NCBI GenBank assembly: GCA_963989245.1
Contig: OZ022340.1
Span: 52,665,851 to 52,729,850 of the forward strand
Source of the DNA: Nansenia antarctica
Lineage: Eukaryota > Chordata > Actinopteri > Argentiniformes > Microstomatidae
DNA length: 64,000 nucleotides
Direction: 5' to 3'
Below are positions 42,470-52,679 of this stretch, piece by piece; positions within the stretch are counted from its first letter, which is position 1, and every line of letters starts with the position of its first letter. A program made the position numbers and the translations under genes. Below the pieces are notes generated by a model. It did not search any database. It was not told where the DNA came from and saw nothing but the letters and a program-made list of their open reading frames with translations.

Positions 42470-45400
42470 TCTGGCTCCTTGGATATGCACTACAAAATGG
42501 CGCCGGTTGGGTGGCTGCCAGTGAAACAGCTCAGTCTTACTTCTACTTTTTAGCCCTTTTTTAGCCCTTTTCAACCTTTTATTTCAAACTTTTATCTTTT
42601 ATCTTTTAACCGGAGTGCTCAATATGTGCCTGATAAACGGAGGAATGCGGGTGTATTCCAGAGAGGAGCTCATTGCCTTTAGGAGTCGAGCCGCCGCTCC
42701 CCCTACAGGAGTGCCCAGCGAAATAAGGACACACAGACGAGGAACGAGGGCTGGCGCGTTCGTGAGGGCGAGGAGAGACAGACAAGCAAATAGGACCTAC
42801 CTGCCGTCTGTTCTTATGGGGAACGTCAGGTCGCTGGTCAACAAGGCTGATGAGCTCTCTGCTCTGATGAAGGGACAGGGGGAATATGGGAAATGCAGCC
42901 TGCTATTCCTGACTGAATCCTGGCTGAATCCTGGTATCCCAGACGGGGCGGTGGAACAAGATGGTTTCACAATGGTCCGCGCGGACAGAACGAGAAACAG
43001 CGGTAAGATAAAAGGAGGCGGGATCGCTGTGTTTGTTAATTCCAAATGGTGCAAGCCAGGTCATATCACTATCAAAGAGCAAGTCTGCACTCCAGACATA
43101 GAACTGTTGGCGCTAGGTTTGAGGCCAGATCTCTGTCCGAGAGAGTTTTCACATGTTGTGGCTGTGACTATTTACATTCCACCAAGCGCGAACCCGGCGC
43201 GCGCAAATGACGTCATCCATTCCTGTATCGCGGGGATACAGACCGCTCACCCAAACGCATTTATCATTGTGAATGGGGACTTCAACCATGTAAATATGGA
43301 AAAGACATTGACGGATTTTACCCAGTATGTCACATGTAAAACAAGGGAGAACAAAATACTAGACAAACTATATGCCAATGTGAAGGGAGCCTACACATCC
43401 ACTGCCCTCCCGCCACTAGGGGCATCCGATCACAATATGGTCTGGATGGAACCAACATACACCCCTATCATAAAAAGGCTGCCTATCACCACCAGGACTG
43501 TCCAGCAATGGTCAGAAGACGTGGAGGAGGAGCTGAGGGCGTGTTTTGAAACAACCGACTGGGGGATGTTCCAGAGAGTCCACGGGGAGGACATAGATGG
43601 TCTGCTAGACTGTGTCACAGACTATATCAAGTTCTGCGAGGAGAGCATCGTCCCCATTAAAAAGGTACGGTGCTTTCCTAACAACAAGCCGTGGATAAAT
43701 GGGAACATCAAGAACCTTCTGAAAAGGAAGAGGAGGCTGTTTAAGGCAGGGGACACTGAGGGAGCCAGGGCCACTAAGAAGGAGGTGAAGAAGGAGCTGA
43801 GAGCAGCCAAAGAGGAATACAGGAGGAAATTGGAGGGCGGGCTAGAGGCCCACAGCTCCAAGGAGGTGTGGAAGGGCTTCAAGAAGATCACGGGCCACAA
43901 GCAGCCACATACTGTGGTGGAGGGGACCCGAGAGCAGGCAGATGACCTGAACTGCTTCTTTAACAGGTTTGACCAACCATCCCCCTGTCACCCCCCACAG
44001 CCCCCGACCCTGTCACAGCCCCCGACCCTGTCACAGCCCCCGACCCTGTCACAGCCCCCGACCCTGTCACCCCCCCCATCCCCCTGTCACCCCCCACAGC
44101 CCCCGACCCTCTCTTCCCCTCTCCAATGTACCGCACCCCTGGCAACAGTAGCCCCCACTCCCCCTGACACCCCAGCAGCACCCCAGCAGCAACTGCCTCC
44201 CCTTACCAACACCAGGAGCCAGGGAGCATGCTTCACACCTGGAGACACCGGTACTCACAGCTTTATAACATCTGAGCAGGTGAGAAGGCAGCTTTCCAGG
44301 GTGAATGTGAACAAGTCCAGAGGTCCAGACAACATCAACCCCAGGGTTCTGAAGGTGTGTGCTGGAGAGCTGGCGGACACATTCCAACATCTCTTCAGTC
44401 TATCTCTAAGACTGAGGAGGGTGCCACAGCTCTGGAAGACCTCTTGTATCGTCCCAGTGCCAAAGAAGGGACGGCCCAGCACCCCAAACGACTACAGACC
44501 TGTCGCCCTGACACCACAGGTCATGAAGATCCTGGAGAGGCTAGTGCTGCAACACCTTAAGCCCCAGGTGAAGGACTTCCTGGACCCCCGGCAGTTTGCA
44601 TACCAGGAGAGCATGGGGGTGGAGGACGCCATCATTTACATGCTGCACAGGGCCTACACACACCTGGAGAGGCCACAGAGCATGGTGAGGACCATGTTCT
44701 TCGACTTCTCCAGTGCATTTAACACTATCAAGCCATCACTGCTGGCTGACAAACTAGCAGTGATGTGTGTGGAGGACTCCCTGACGGCTTGGATCCACAA
44801 CTACCTCACAGACAGGCGTCAGTATGTGAGACTGCAGGGCTGTCAGTCTGAGGTGGTGGTGTGCAACACCGGTGCCCCCCAGGGAACTGTTCTGTCACCC
44901 TTTCTCTTCACCCTCTATACCTCCGACTTCCAGTTTAGCTCCGACCAGTGCCACCTGCAGAAGTTTTCGGATGACTCCTCTATCGTCGGTTACATCACAG
45001 ACGACAGGGATGAGGAGTACAGGGCCCTGGTGGAGAGCTTCGTGCAGTGGTGCGACACCAACTACCTTTTGCTTAACACCAGCAAAACAAAGGAGTTGGT
45101 GGTGGATTTTAGGAGGAAGAGAAGGACCCCAGCCCCCATCATCATCAAGGGGGTGGAAGTCGAGAGGGTGGACTCCTACAGGTACCTGGGAGTACAAATT
45201 AATAACAAACTGGACTGGACTGACAACACCGAGGCTCTTCTCAGGAAAGGGCAGAGCAGACTGTTTTTCCTGAGAAGGCTGAGGTCTTTCGGTGTCTGCA
45301 ACAAGCTGCTGCAAATGTTTTATCAGTCGGTGGTTGCCAGCGTTCTGTTCTTCGCCGTGGCCTGCTGGGGTGGAAACATCTGTGCCAGGGATGCTGCGAA

Positions 45401-45837
45401 GCTAAACAAACTGGTGAAGAAGGCCAGCTCTGTGGTGGGGACCGGGCTGGACAGCCTAGAGGTGGTGGCAGAACAGAGGATGGGGAAAAAACTGGCGGCC
45501 ATGCTGGCCAATCCCTCCCACCCGATGTACTGCGAGCTGGCAGGGATGAGGAGCAAGTTCAGCCACAGATTTGTTCTCCCCCGTCAAAGTACAAAAAGAT
45601 TTGGACAGTCCTTTATTCCAGCTGCACTCCGACTCTACAACCAGGCCCTGCAGGGTGGGGGAGACCTGGAGATGGAACTTTTGGAACTTTTTACTTATTG
45701 AGCCTGCACTGTTTTATGTATTTTATTGAATGTTTTTCTGTTTTCTGTACTGAATGTTTTCTGCCCTAACTGAGCTGTTTGACAACAAAATTTCCCCATT
45801 GGGGACAATAAAGGTTTTCAATCAATCAATCAATCAA
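42470..45837 (+). mobile_element. Full-length LINE (Rex1/L2-CR1 group) with (CAAT)n tail
   Basis: Starts near TGGCTCCTTGG (5' end approximate) and ends with AATAAAGGTTTTCAATCAAT repeats. It carries one long uninterrupted ORF. It lies exactly at the acceptor of the first copy of a duplicated intron of the coiled-coil gene: the intron reads TTGTATTTCACA and then the LINE, whereas the intact copy at 51234-51245 reads TTGTATTTCACAG. Confidence 0.88.
42615..45701 (+). CDS. LINE ORF2: AP endonuclease and reverse transcriptase, 1028 aa, intact
   Basis: Endonuclease motifs: LPSVLMGNVRSLVNK, LFLTESWLN (Glu), VNGDFNHVN (GDFN), LGASDHNMVW (SDH), over roughly residues 60-290. A basic linker with a Pro/Thr/Leu/Ser-Gln tandem repeat (QPPTLSQ, about residues 455-510) separates it from the polymerase: FFDFSSAFNTIKPSLL, NTGAPQGTVLSPFLFTLYTS, LQKFSDDSSIVGY (catalytic DD with Ser for the usual Ala), then LGVQINNKLDW. 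It ends in LELFTY and TGA. The frame has no stop or shift, so the copy is young and may be competent. The true start codon is uncertain (the listed start is an upstream open codon). Confidence 0.92.
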   Translation: MLNMCLINGGMRVYSREELIAFRSRAAAPPTGVPSEIRTHRRGTRAGAFVRARRDRQANRTYLPSVLMGNVRSLVNKADELSALMKGQGEYGKCSLLFLTESWLNPGIPDGAVEQDGFTMVRADRTRNSGKIKGGGIAVFVNSKWCKPGHITIKEQVCTPDIELLALGLRPDLCPREFSHVVAVTIYIPPSANPARANDVIHSCIAGIQTAHPNAFIIVNGDFNHVNMEKTLTDFTQYVTCKTRENKILDKLYANVKGAYTSTALPPLGASDHNMVWMEPTYTPIIKRLPITTRTVQQWSEDVEEELRACFETTDWGMFQRVHGEDIDGLLDCVTDYIKFCEESIVPIKKVRCFPNNKPWINGNIKNLLKRKRRLFKAGDTEGARATKKEVKKELRAAKEEYRRKLEGGLEAHSSKEVWKGFKKITGHKQPHTVVEGTREQADDLNCFFNRFDQPSPCHPPQPPTLSQPPTLSQPPTLSQPPTLSPPPSPCHPPQPPTLSSPLQCTAPLATVAPTPPDTPAAPQQQLPPLTNTRSQGACFTPGDTGTHSFITSEQVRRQLSRVNVNKSRGPDNINPRVLKVCAGELADTFQHLFSLSLRLRRVPQLWKTSCIVPVPKKGRPSTPNDYRPVALTPQVMKILERLVLQHLKPQVKDFLDPRQFAYQESMGVEDAIIYMLHRAYTHLERPQSMVRTMFFDFSSAFNTIKPSLLADKLAVMCVEDSLTAWIHNYLTDRRQYVRLQGCQSEVVVCNTGAPQGTVLSPFLFTLYTSDFQFSSDQCHLQKFSDDSSIVGYITDDRDEEYRALVESFVQWCDTNYLLLNTSKTKELVVDFRRKRRTPAPIIIKGVEVERVDSYRYLGVQINNKLDWTDNTEALLRKGQSRLFFLRRLRSFGVCNKLLQMFYQSVVASVLFFAVACWGGNICARDAAKLNKLVKKASSVVGTGLDSLEVVAEQRMGKKLAAMLANPSHPMYCELAGMRSKFSHRFVLPRQSTKRFGQSFIPAALRLYNQALQGGGDLEMELLELFTY

Positions 45838-45861
45838 TCAAGTCAACGCCTCCTCCTCCTC

Positions 45862-45924
45862 CTCCTCCTCGCTTCAGCCAGTACCGGACACTGATAACTG
45901 TCCCTCCAACTGTCTTTTATGCTG
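45862..45924 (+). pseudogene. Duplicated exon start of the coiled-coil gene
   Basis: CTTCAGCCAGTACCGGACA corresponds to CTTCAGCCCGTACCAGACA in the exon at 51246, and it is followed by a GTGAGTACATTTCTT donor identical in style to 42347. The duplicate therefore comprises exon end, donor, intron and next exon start. A CTC repeat has expanded just upstream. Coding use is doubtful because the LINE replaced its acceptor. Confidence 0.55.
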
Positions 45925-48109
45925 GTGAGTACATTTCTTAAAGGTCCACTATATAAATGTAATGGAATTTGTATTATTTAGATTTATGAATGCATATGAT
46001 ATGTTGTGTCTAGGACTCTGCACTCTATACTGGATGTAAGCACTTCCACATTAAGTTCAACGTGTCTGCCATGTTGTTGTACTCATCAAATCAAATCAAA
46101 TTTTATTTGTATAGCGCATTTCTTACAAGATGTAACTCAATGCGCTTCACACAATGAAAATGTTCAGTCAATCAGTCAATCAATCAATCAATACTGACAG
46201 AGCCGCGAGCAGGCAAAAGTAAAAAAAACCTGTATACTATGTAGCCAGGAAAAATTCCCTTGCAGCCCTCTACCAATAGAGCGACTACTAGCCAGTTTGC
46301 TTACCAGTACCCAGCGGTCCAGGGGAGGCCAGGACCACCGGCACAAAGCAAGCAAGCAAGGGCAAAAACCTGTACACCATGTATCCAGGAAAAATTCCTT
46401 GCATATTATCGGCGTACACACTGTCCATACATTTTGTGTTGTATTTGCATCGTTCTGCATCCAGTATGGTCACAGGTCCTGCCAAAAGAGAAACTTAAGC
46501 ACAGTTATGATGCAACAACACAATAGAGACAGTAAAGATGACAGCAATACAACCTGATGGTGGTCCTGGTACACCCTTGTACCGGTTCCAGTACTGCTCT
46601 AGGTGCTATTTGGAGCTGACAGTGCCTCATCAGCACCCGGGTCCATTTTCCTGTCAATACAAATCTCAAAAACACGAGTATGGTGTAATGGCCTAGTGAT
46701 CCTAGTTCTATAATGTCCAATGTCTCCCTTAGTATCAAAAGGCGACATTGAATAAGTAGGTTTTGAGGTCACGCTTAAAAATGTCCTGAGTTTTAGACAA
46801 CCTCAGGCCCTCAGGTAGGGTGTTCCACAATCTAGGAGCATATATGCTAAAAGCTGATCCTCCAAATCTCTTTGTCCTAGCCTCTGGCACTATTAAAAGT
46901 TCCGTGCCACTAGACCGTAGGGGTCTAGCTGGTGTGTATCTTATGAGCATGTCCACCATGTAATTGGGTGCATCACAGTGAAGTGATTTATAAACTAGTA
47001 AAAGGATCTTAAAGTCTATTCTATGACTGACAGGGAGCCAGTGTAGTGATCTCAAGACAGGTGTGATGTGCGCTCTCCGTTTGGTCCTAGTAAGGACACG
47101 AGCAGCAGCATTTTGAACCATTTGTAGTCTATTTATCATTTTTTTGGGGAGACCTGTCAGGAGAGCATTACAGTAATCTAGCCTACTAGTAACAAACGCA
47201 TGCATTAATTTTTCAGTGTCTGCCTGGGAGAGAAATGATTGTACCTTAGTGATGTTTCTTAGATGGTAGAAGGATGTTTTAATAGTGTTATTAATATGAG
47301 TTTCAAAATTTAGATCTGGGTCAATTATGACACCAAGATTCCTGGCCTGACACTTAGTGTTAAGAGCTAGTGTTTTCAAGTGTGCAGATAATTTCTCTCT
47401 CCCAGTTTTCTCGCCAATGATCAATACCTCTGTTTTTTCTTGATTGAGTTGGAGAAAGTTTTGTGTCATCCAAATATTAATATCGGCAATACAGTCTATC
47501 AGGTAGGGATGTTACCGCTCGACGCAGTAGTCACGGCACGGTGTCTATCTTCCGACGCAATGTGCGTCGATACAAACGTACCGAGGCTTGCGTCAAATTG
47601 CAAAAACCACGTGACTACTCGAAGAAAGATTCGTACGTCACACACGCACATCTGACGCGTGCGTCAATTCTTCCGCAAACGTGGCAGTGTTCCAAGTTTG
47701 GTACTGCATAAAATGACGTGAAACTCACTCATATTCGAGGGTTGGAGACAGAGTGGAGCGGAATTTATTGACAGAGACAGAGAGACAGAGATAGAAATAG
47801 ACAGGAGATTGCTAGATATTGATAGATAGATATAGAACATACAAAGATAGTCGTAGATTCATAATTGCAACACATAGGCTAACCAGATAGATACACATAC
47901 ACATACATAAAAAAAAAACACAAAAAAAAAAAACATACACCAGGCCCACATACATAGACAGTGTGAGTTATATTGTGTGAGTGAATGTGCGAGTGATATT
48001 GAGAGAGTGTCAGAGATTGAGTGAACTTGTGCAGAGTGAGGGAGAGTTTGAGCGAGTGATAGAGAGTGAGGGTGAGTGAGAGCTAGAGAGAGAGAGGGAG
48101 TAAGGGAGA

Positions 48110-50318
48110 ATGGAGGCAGGACGAAAAAGAGCCAGATCTTATGTGTGGGAGTACTTTGACTTGCTAACTCCCAGCAAGGTCAAGTGCAGGATCTGTGCTC
48201 AGGTGTTGGCATATAGCACCAACACGTCCTCCATGCTGCGCCATCTCAGAGCAAAGCACCCAGAGACCACACCTGATGCACCCAACATGGCTGGTGCTGC
48301 TGGTGCAAGGCAAGGTATGTGAAATGTAGGCTATACATGTGCAGGAATGACTCATAGAGCTTGTAATGGAGGTACATTGAAACATAATAATGTATTTAAG
48401 ATCTGCAATAACATAACTACCTGTATTTATGTGGTTTTATTTTAAAGGGCGGCAAGCAGAGCTGGATGAGTGCCTACTAGACATGATCATTACGGACTCC
48501 CAGCCATTTTCAGTGGTGGAGGATGCTGGATTTATAGGGTTTGTCCAGAAACTCGACCCTACCTACATCCTCCCCACAAGACAGGCACTGAAAATGAAGC
48601 TGGCCTCCAGATATGAGGAGGCCAAGGCCAAGGCCAAGGCTGAGGTGTCCCGTGCCCAGAGAGTAAGCTTAACGTCGGACATGTGGACATCCATGAATAT
48701 GGACGCTTATCTTGCCGTCACCTGCCACTTTATCGCTGGTGATGACTGCAAGCTCTCCACCGTGCTACTGGGGGTGGCCAAATTCCCTCAGACGCACACA
48801 GCTGAGCATATCAAGGAGGCCAAGAGTGTTCTGCTGGGAGAATGGGGCCTGAAGGACAAGGTTCACTGCCTCATCACTGACAACGCCTCCAACATGGTTT
48901 TGTGTGCAAGGCTGCTGGGATTACGCCGTGTGCCGTGTTTCGCTCACAGCCTCAACCTGGTTGTGAAGAATAGCCTGGACCTCACACCTGAGCTGAAAGC
49001 CATATGCTTGAGAGCCAAAAGGATTGTAGCCTACTTCAAGTCTAGTACCACAGGGAAGGAGAGACTGTCCGCCTTTCAGGGCCAGTTGGGGATCCCCCAG
49101 CATAAGCTGATCCAGGAGGTGGACACAAGGTGGAATAGCACCTACCTGATGCTACAAAGAATGAAGGAGCAGCGCCTGTCAGTGGGAGCGGCCCTGGGCA
49201 GCCTGAGCACAGACATCCCTGCTCTGACTAGTGGGGAATTCGATTTAATGGCTGAGTGCCTTGATATATTGTCACCATTTCATCGGGCAACCTTAGAGCT
49301 GTCCGAGGAGAAAAGAGTGTCGGCATCAAAGGTGATACTTTTTTTTTTTAATAATATTTTTTATTCCAGTATAGAAGATGTCATTGTACATTGAAAAAGG
49401 CATGAATATTTTCTGTTTTTCTCCCTCCCCTCCACCCACCCCTCCCTCTCAAACATGTCTGCATCAAAGGTGATTCCCATAATAAGGATAATTCAGCACA
49501 GGGTGTCGGAGATGTGTGGTCGGATGAGCAACCCTGCTGCCTCAGAGCTGGGCCTAAACCTGGTCCGGCTCCTGGAGTTAAGGTGCGGTGTGGAGGGCGT
49601 TGGGGTCCTGGCATTGGCCACGCTGTTGGACCCCCGTTTTAAAATATTGGCCTTCGGTAACGCCTCCCACGCTCAGGAGGCGGTGAAGAGGTTGACTGAT
49701 GAGTGTGCTTCAATTATTCAGAGGACACTGAACGCACCTTCAACCTCACAGGTAAATACCCTTTCCTTTGCACTGTGAATTTCAACAGCAGCACATTGTA
49801 TGTCCTGAACAAATTCCTCCCAGAGGACCACAAAGTTAATTTGATTTATTTTATCTTTCTCTCAGCAGTCAACCTCAGCACAGGAAATGCCTGCCGCCAA
49901 GGAGGCAGATGACTTTTGGGAGCTTCTGGACGTTGAAGTTGGTTGGTTGCAAAACATAGTCAATTGTTGAGGATCACATGAAAAAGCTGTACATTTGACA
50001 ACTAGGCTAATTGTTGTTGTGTTCCCAGGTGCAGCACATAATGTGAAAAGCCCAACAGCAGACGCCACGGTGGAGGTGAAGCGGTACCTGAGCGACCCCT
50101 ACCTCCCCAGAGGGGAGGACCCGCTGAAATACTGGGCCACACACAAGACAATATATGTGAACTTGTTCAAGCTGGCCACCAAATATCTACATATGCCAGC
50201 AACCTCTGTCCCCTGCGAAAGGGTTTTCTCAAAAGCAGGGGACATTGTAAGCAAAAAGAGGAGCCGTCTCAGTCCCAGCACTGTGGAGAAAATCGTTTTC
50301 CTGAATAAAAATTTGTAG
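48110..50318 (+). CDS. hAT transposase, five exons, 578 codons
   Basis: Model: 48110-48314, 48448-49331, 49470-49751, 49866-49941, 50029-50318, all GT-AG with agreeing phases and TAG at 50316. Exon 1 encodes a BED zinc finger: SYVWEYFDLL, VKCRICAQVL, MLRHLRAKH (C2H2). Then the RNase H-like core: SLTSDMWTSMNMDAYLAVTC (first Asp), HCLITDNASNMVLCARLLGL (second Asp), HSLNLVVKN, EVDTRWNSTYLMLQRMKEQ (the W of the hAT core), and the hATC dimerisation domain LATKYLHMPATSVPCERVFS, KAGDIVSKKRSRL, ending FLNKNL. Acts in the nucleus as cut-and-paste transposase. Intron 2 (49332-49469) is an unusual insertion (see findings). Start chosen at the first ATG before the BED finger. Confidence 0.88.
49337..49460 (-). 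mobile_element. Short antisense retroposon inside the hAT transposase
   Basis: 124 bp beginning (plus) with ACTTTTTTTTTTTTAATAAT, i.e. poly-A on the minus strand, flanked by a 14-bp direct repeat GCATCAAAGGTGAT (49323-49336 and 49461-49474). The TTTTTATT...CATTGTACATTG look is that of a truncated L1 3' end, but this is too short to be sure. Confidence 0.7.
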
Positions 50319-50324
50319 ACTAAT

Positions 50325-50395
50325 CTGTCCCACACAACCATGTCCCACACAACCATGTCCCACACAACCATGTCCCACACAACCATGTCCCTCCC
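50325..50395. repeat. 17-bp tandem repeat in hAT 3'UTR
   Basis: Four to five copies of CCCACACAACCATGTCC directly after the transposase stop. A second small array with GACCTGACCAGCAGATGGCA follows at 50586-50690. Confidence 0.93.
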
Positions 50396-51245
50396 ACACT
50401 TTGCCTGTTCATGTACACAAGCAATACATCTTTTATTGTTCACATAAGCACATGTCTGTCCAGTTCCCACAATATAGCCTTGTTTTGCACTCTTTCCCTG
50501 TTCCACAAGCACATCCCAACACTGTGGCCCCTGTTATGCCATGTTGACCATCTATATCTGCCCCAATTATCAAACAGCCGCCATACCATGACCTGACCAG
50601 CAGATGTCATTGTAGAGCTGCTGTACCACGACCTGACCAGCAGATGGCAGTATAGGCAGTACCATGACCTGACCAGCAGATGGCAGTATGGAGTTGCTGT
50701 ATCGACTGCATCGAAAGATCGACACTTTTTCCGACACAATTGTGTCGAACGTGTCAATTGCGTCGAAAGCTTCGTCTCCCCCATCTCTACTATCAGGTGG
50801 TCGATCATCTTGTAGTCGTTGGGAGTTACTGAGATATAAAGCTGAGTGTCGTCAGCATAGCTGTGGTAGTTAACGCTATGCTTCTTGATAACAGAACTGA
50901 GGGGTAGCATGTATAGGCTAAAAAGCAACGGTCCTAAAATGGACCCCTGGGGAACTCCACAGGTTGTGCTATAATTTTTTGACTTATGGTCACCAAGGGC
51001 TACAAAGTAATCACGGTCAGCCAGGTAAGTCCTGAACCAGTTTAAGACCGGACCTGAGAGGCCAACCCAGTTTTCAAGTCTCTCAATAAGTATGGAGTGG
51101 TCTACCGTATCAAAGGCTGCACTTAAGTCTAAGAGTACAAGAACTGCATGTACAAGTACTCTACTGCATGCCTTGCCACATGAAGCTCATTAACATTTAC
51201 TAATTAATTCAGTTTATTTAAATTCATTTTATTTGTATTTCACAG

Positions 51246-52660
51246 ACAAGTTCAAGTCTGTCTTCAGCCCGTACCAGACAGAGACAGAGGGACCCACAGG
51301 AGACGTGTATGACACCGGCGACACCGGGGACACAGGCGGGGACGACGCGGAGGATGAAGAGTGGTGGAGGCGGTCGGCCGATGAGGGAGTGAGCGAGGCC
51401 GACAGAGGGACAGTGGCTGAGGCTGACTGGACCCGGGAGAGGGGCGCCCGGGATGTCATCACCGACACCCGACCCCTGACCAACCTCCACCAGACCTCCG
51501 GGGACGAGGATGACAGCATCGTCGCCAGTGAGACGACCCCGTCCAAAGAAAAGAGCAGAGCCGTGCAGCTGGAGGAGGGCCAGGTCGCCCAGTTGCAGGT
51601 CGCCCAGTTGCAGCGGGAGAACACCCTCCTGAGCAACGCCCTCGCTGCCGCCGTCATCCAGTCGGAGAGCCGGCGGTCCCCAGAGCTGAACACGCCGAAC
51701 ACTCAATACCTCAAGCTTAAGGAGGAGCTGCATGAGGCCCGGGTGAGGCTGATCCAGCTGAAGTGGGAGGCCCAGCGGAGTCAGTGGCAGTGGCAGCTGA
51801 GGGCCCTGGAGCAGCAGACCGCCGACCTACAGCTCAAACTCTCCCGTACAGAGGGACAGGTGGCAGAGCACGCCCACAAGCGGCAGGCTATGGAGGCTGA
51901 GAGGGACCATAGGGACCAGGAGATACGGGACACCCTCACAACCCTGGAGCAGGTGGAGCGGATGGTGAGGCAACTGCCTGGCCAGAGAACTGCAACAACA
52001 ACAACAACAACAACCGTGCAACAACTGCAGAAGCAGCTGTCCAAACTCCACGCTCAGATGTCCACCCAGCGGGAGATGGCCTCAGAGAGGTATGGGAGTC
52101 TGCAGGCCAGCATGGAGGGCTACCAGAAGGAGGGAGGTCACCTCCCTCAGGGAGGAGAACCGGATGGTGGCCGTCGCAGCCCAGAGGAATGAGCAGACCC
52201 TCCGTGCCTTGGCTCAGGACCTGAGCGTGTCCCAGGAGAAGCTGAGCCTGGCCGAGGGTCGGGCTGAGAACCTGCTACGGGAGGTCACCATGCTGAGACG
52301 GGGGGAGCCCCGACAGACCCCGGAGGGAGACGCTAGGCAGACCCCACAACGCCACCAGGACCTGCAGCTCGGAAAAAAAAAACAGGCTGCAGAACCCCCG
52401 GCAGGAGAGACGAGGGCCATGCAGAGGGAGCGTGCCCGCCAGCAGAGTGACCGCACCCCCCTGGACTCGGGGACGGATGGACAAGCGAAGACCGACCAGC
52501 AGGTTCCGCCATCACACGTGAGACGACCCTGTCCAAAGAAAAGAGCAGAGCCGGGAGACAGACCCCGGAGGGAGACGCTAGGCAGACCCCACAACGCCAC
52601 CAGGACCTGCAGCTCGGGGGCCGCCATCACGCAGAGTGAGGCTCCAGTACTACAGGTCCT
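51246..52660 (+). CDS. Unidentified coiled-coil protein, large exon (one frameshift)
   Basis: After TTGTATTTCACAG the frame reads KFKSVFSPYQTETEGPTGD, an acidic stretch (TGDTGGDDAEDEEWWRR), then a long coiled coil: QLQVAQLQRENTLLSNALAA, YLKLKEELHEARVRLIQLKW, TADLQLKLSRTEGQ, LTTLEQVERMVRQL, QLQKQLSKLHAQMS. At about 52131-52137 an extra G (AAGGAGGGAGGTC for an expected AAGGAGGAGGTC) shifts the frame; the continuing heptads VTSLREENRMVAVAAQ and LSVSQEKLSLAEGRAENLL are in the frame of 52092-54242. Downstream it merges with the minisatellites. The family was not recognised. The exon's 3' limit is unknown. Confidence 0.65.
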
Positions 52661-52679
52661 CCTGGCCGCGCCCAAACCC

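Larger units (their letters stand above)
47504..50789 (+). mobile_element. Apparently complete hAT transposon
   Basis: Termini TAGGGATGTTACCGCTCGAC and (right) CCCCCATCTCTA with inverted TAGGGATG/TAGAGATG ends and subterminal GCGTCGA motifs. A perfect 8-bp duplication CTATCAGG lies at 47496-47503 and 50790-50797. 3286 bp. It contains a five-exon transposase whose exon lengths sum to a multiple of three, and sits inside an L2 LINE. Confidence 0.96.
46085..51146 (-). mobile_element. L2-group LINE, 5'-truncated, split by a hAT insertion
   Basis: Part 1 (50798-51146, minus) gives CGVPQGSILGPLLFSLYMLP and YHSYADDTQLYISVTP. Part 2 (46735-47495, minus) gives NFLQLNQEKTEVLIIGEKTG through SLHWLPVSHRIDFKILLLVY to DLKTYLFNVAF. 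The 3' tail at 46085-46160 is TTGTATAGCGCATTTCTTAC with TCAAA repeats. Joining across the 8-bp CTATCAGG duplication restores the reading. The 3'UTR contains a repeated CCAGGAAAAATTCC segment (46246, 46386). Confidence 0.9.

Noticed and set aside
42797..45556. Several minus-strand ORFs of 62-139 codons
   Set aside because: Shadows of the intact LINE ORF on the plus strand.
47504..50789. A domesticated host ZBED gene
   Set aside because: Perfect target duplication, inverted ends and position inside an L2 LINE show it is a resident transposon copy, not a host gene.
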